Of a stretch of DNA of 64,000 nt, positions 63,101 through 64,000 are shown one piece after another. Source of the stretch: Strigamia acuminata. Lineage: Eukaryota; Arthropoda; Chilopoda; Geophilomorpha; Linotaeniidae. Each line of letters opens with the position of its first letter. Position 1 is the stretch's first letter. The position numbers and the translations under genes are program-made. The notes under the pieces are model-generated. The model ran no database searches, was not told the DNA's origin, and worked only from the letters and a program-made list of their open reading frames with translations. The DNA is taken from assembly GCA_949358305.1 (NCBI GenBank), contig OX442317.1, positions 3,600,186 to 3,664,185 on the forward strand. The letters are read 5' to 3'.

Positions 63101-64000
63101 TTGCTTACCACCTGTACAATTCCCAACTGTTTTGCCGTGTCATAATTCACTAAAGAGTCACCCGGGCGATCCACCACGTATGCTGTAATTAAAAGTTGTT
63201 TTCCTTCATATCGAACCATCACCGCGACCCGCCCCAACAACGGCAGCGGCTCCGATGAGCCATACGTCATTAGTCTTGCCCGACTTTCCTTCAGCACTGG
63301 TTTCCTTGTCATTGCATAATAATCCTCCCTGCCCAGAATATTTACCGCTGTTCCGGAATCAATGACGAACCTCGTGTCTCTACGTTCTTCTCCCACCGAC
63401 ATCTGCACTTCCGGCATCTTCGGTCCGCTTCTACTCTCCTCCGCACATAACCCGATTGTAAATAACTCTTCGTCATCGCTCTCATCGAGGTCCGCACATT
63501 CAACGGCGTTTATTCCCTTGTTGTTGTTGTTTCCCCCTTCACTCCGCTTTGCGCGGCAAAAACGCACAAAATGACCCGTCTTTCCACATCCCCGACAGGC
63601 CACTCCCCTTGCCGGACACTCCTGCGGAGTCGGATGCGGCCATGCCCGGCCGCAGTTGAAGCACTTCCTATCTCCGAAACTTCGAGGCCCCCTCGGTCCG
63701 CCGTGAACCGCGTCAGACGTCGGCTCGCTTTTCCGATATTCCGTAGCACTACTCGCTCTCTTCCTGCCCTCCTTCGACGCACGAACCCAATTCACATCAC
63801 TCACCACTTCCTTGTCACCCCCTTCCATTTTCCTCGCCTGCCACTCGGATGCCTCATACCCACGACCCAAGTCCAGCAACTGTTTCAGAGTTAAGGAATC
63901 ATCTCGTAATCCTTGGCGCCGTAATCGAGACATATTGGTGCCCAAAATGAGTTGTGATTTAATTTCGCGATCATCGTCATTGAAGTCGCACCCTACCGTC
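60133..64000 (-). CDS. Gypsy-B gag-pol, 5' partial
   Basis: The frame is open to the right window edge (at least 1288 codons). Domains from that edge: end of Gag (REIKSQLILGTN, LTLKQLLDLGRGYEAS), two zinc-finger-like modules (CFNCGRAWPH... and CRGCGKTGHFVRFC, residues about 95-130), protease FVIDSGTAVNILG (near 193), reverse transcriptase with SKLDLNHGFNQVEL and the active site NIVDDIFIVG (near 483; IVDD instead of the common YLDD), RNase H VDAGPNGLGAIL (near 627) and YSQIERETLAAVWAIE, integrase HRGHQGVVKTKMLL with CVPCQA, FLGPFPDG, SDNGPPFSSSEF and ANGEVERL (857-1010). A long glutamate-rich tail precedes the stop. No frameshift is seen. Gag and Pol appear fused in one frame, unlike Gypsy-A. 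Confidence 0.93.
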   Translation of the reverse strand, partial: TVGCDFNDDDREIKSQLILGTNMSRLRRQGLRDDSLTLKQLLDLGRGYEASEWQARKMEGGDKEVVSDVNWVRASKEGRKRASSATEYRKSEPTSDAVHGGPRGPRSFGDRKCFNCGRAWPHPTPQECPARGVACRGCGKTGHFVRFCRAKRSEGGNNNNKGINAVECADLDESDDEELFTIGLCAEESRSGPKMPEVQMSVGEERRDTRFVIDSGTAVNILGREDYYAMTRKPVLKESRARLMTYGSSEPLPLLGRVAVMVRYEGKQLLITAYVVDRPGDSLVNYDTAKQLGIVQVVSNIEKSTLEEEIKRQYPKLFQGVGKLKEYRIHLHVDEEVVPVAQRYRPLPFRLRKKVEKELDRLLRMDVIERIDEGMGPTPWVSPIHCVDKPKDPDPDAIRLCVDAREVNRAIKRVRHTSPRLEDVVALAEGAKYFSKLDLNHGFNQVELDEESRKYTVFATHVGLFRFKRLLFGINSASELFQDTIRQVIEGLSNCINIVDDIFIVGKTVEAHDAALHAVLRRLEEKGLTLNEEKCEVRRGELVFFGHVFSAAGISIDPRKVEAVEKMEIPRSAAEVKSLLGMVVYCARFVRNMAETLRPLRDLTRGTNTPFRWEEKHQLAWTCIREQLANRNTLAYHDPLAETHVTVDAGPNGLGAILAQIRNGESEPRVVAYASRTLTDVESRYSQIERETLAAVWAIEHFYLYLYGVSFVLFTDHKPLVSIFGNRKARPSARIERLCLRVQQYVFEVKYTKGSSNPSDYMSRHTGPAERKDGTVSRTVERYINFVVRTRVPKSMSRAEIARCTEEDPNLRLLKLALRQEGAEREKTWKNEGLKPFRLLQEEFTSSDDGIVLRGDRIVVPESLRRKVVEIAHRGHQGVVKTKMLLRQKVWFPGIDAQVERLVAGCVPCQASVPMKTRTPLEMSSLPERPWQRVAVDFLGPFPDGKILFVAVDEYSRFPFVDGVSSTGARGVVALLRKRFSELGIPETVKSDNGPPFSSSEFAEFLAEMGVRHHRVTPLWPEANGEVERLMKTLNKAILTAVTEGRKWHEEVYEFLLNYRATPHATTGVPPADALYGRPIRTRLPQVFAKMNDEVMRKRDGKGKADMKDLADVRRRTRAHELSVGDTVLVRRKKINKLTTPYDPEPFVITSVTGSQVTASRGGQNITRNSSFFKKMCLEGEDELVDRREHEEERIEEDEDQREEEAQVEMESEEGEGDAEVQERAPEVLEEERGERVAARTVQEPAAVPAEPGPVDPVVVRKSNRKTQKPSWQRDYDMCNEKKRKDRT

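Larger units (their letters stand above)
59858..64000 (-). mobile_element. Gypsy-B: Ty3/Gypsy retrotransposon, runs off the window
   Basis: Minus-strand element: C-terminal part of Gag, Pol, 130-bp 3' untranslated sequence, polypurine tract and 3' LTR. It is unrelated in sequence detail to Gypsy-A. It lies 46 bp upstream of the first visible ERCC6L exon, in what would be an intron or the promoter of that gene. Confidence 0.9.

Overview
The window is nuclear DNA of an arthropod, most likely a chelicerate and plausibly a mite. Support comes from spliced animal genes with introns of about 35-80 nt, degenerate TTAGG-type tracts (TTAGG is the arthropod telomere unit), several retroelements, and tandem Dscam-type immunoglobulin exons whose consensus (start P-K/R-I-x-P-F, W-L-K-D, G-N-Y-T-C) resembles chelicerate Dscam. 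The species call is inference.

1-4.3 kb: a chain of very small exons for an unrecognised coiled-coil protein (+ strand), among minisatellites and a fold-back repeat. 4.3-26.4 kb: a compound satellite block in which a cassette occurs three times: 323-bp palindromic satellite, GGTGA/GGTTA tract, tRNA-like segment, a roughly 21-bp repeat, then (two of three cassettes) a 12-bp repeat. An intact Ty1/Copia element (10653-17848; equal 536-bp LTRs, 5-bp target duplication CGGGC, one 1667-codon gag-pol frame) sits inside the first 12-bp tract.

26.6-50.1 kb: a Ty3/Gypsy element here called Gypsy-A. The outer LTRs are flanked by one ACGT duplication and the two flanks together rebuild a local tandem repeat. 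Between them lies a rearranged stack: partial copy (+), fold-back with 2748-bp arms, a near-complete copy (-), a second fold-back, a 3' fragment (+), then a complete copy (+). Neighbouring copies share single LTRs. This is either a real concatemeric or template-switched insertion or an assembly/amplification artefact; a few base differences between copies argue against simple duplication of one read path.

50.1-64 kb: remains and parts of host genes. There is a damaged last exon of an LMO/Beadex-like LIM protein (-), a 12-bp repeat variant, and four tandem Dscam Ig exons (+). A THAP-bearing, Kolobok-like fold-back element has inserted at a TTAA two bases before the end of the third Ig exon, and the fourth Ig exon is cut off by an inverted, frameshifted fragment of the checkpoint kinase ATR. 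Next come twelve exons of the SNF2 translocase ERCC6L/PICH (-), including one probable GC-AG intron. At the right edge a second Ty3/Gypsy element, Gypsy-B (-, 132-bp LTR), lies immediately upstream of the first visible ERCC6L exon and runs off the window.

The features do not form one pathway. The window shows how mobile elements, satellites and fold-backs have built up around, and broken, several host genes. The most notable points are the Dscam cassette array with its two disruptions and the Gypsy-A fold-back stack.
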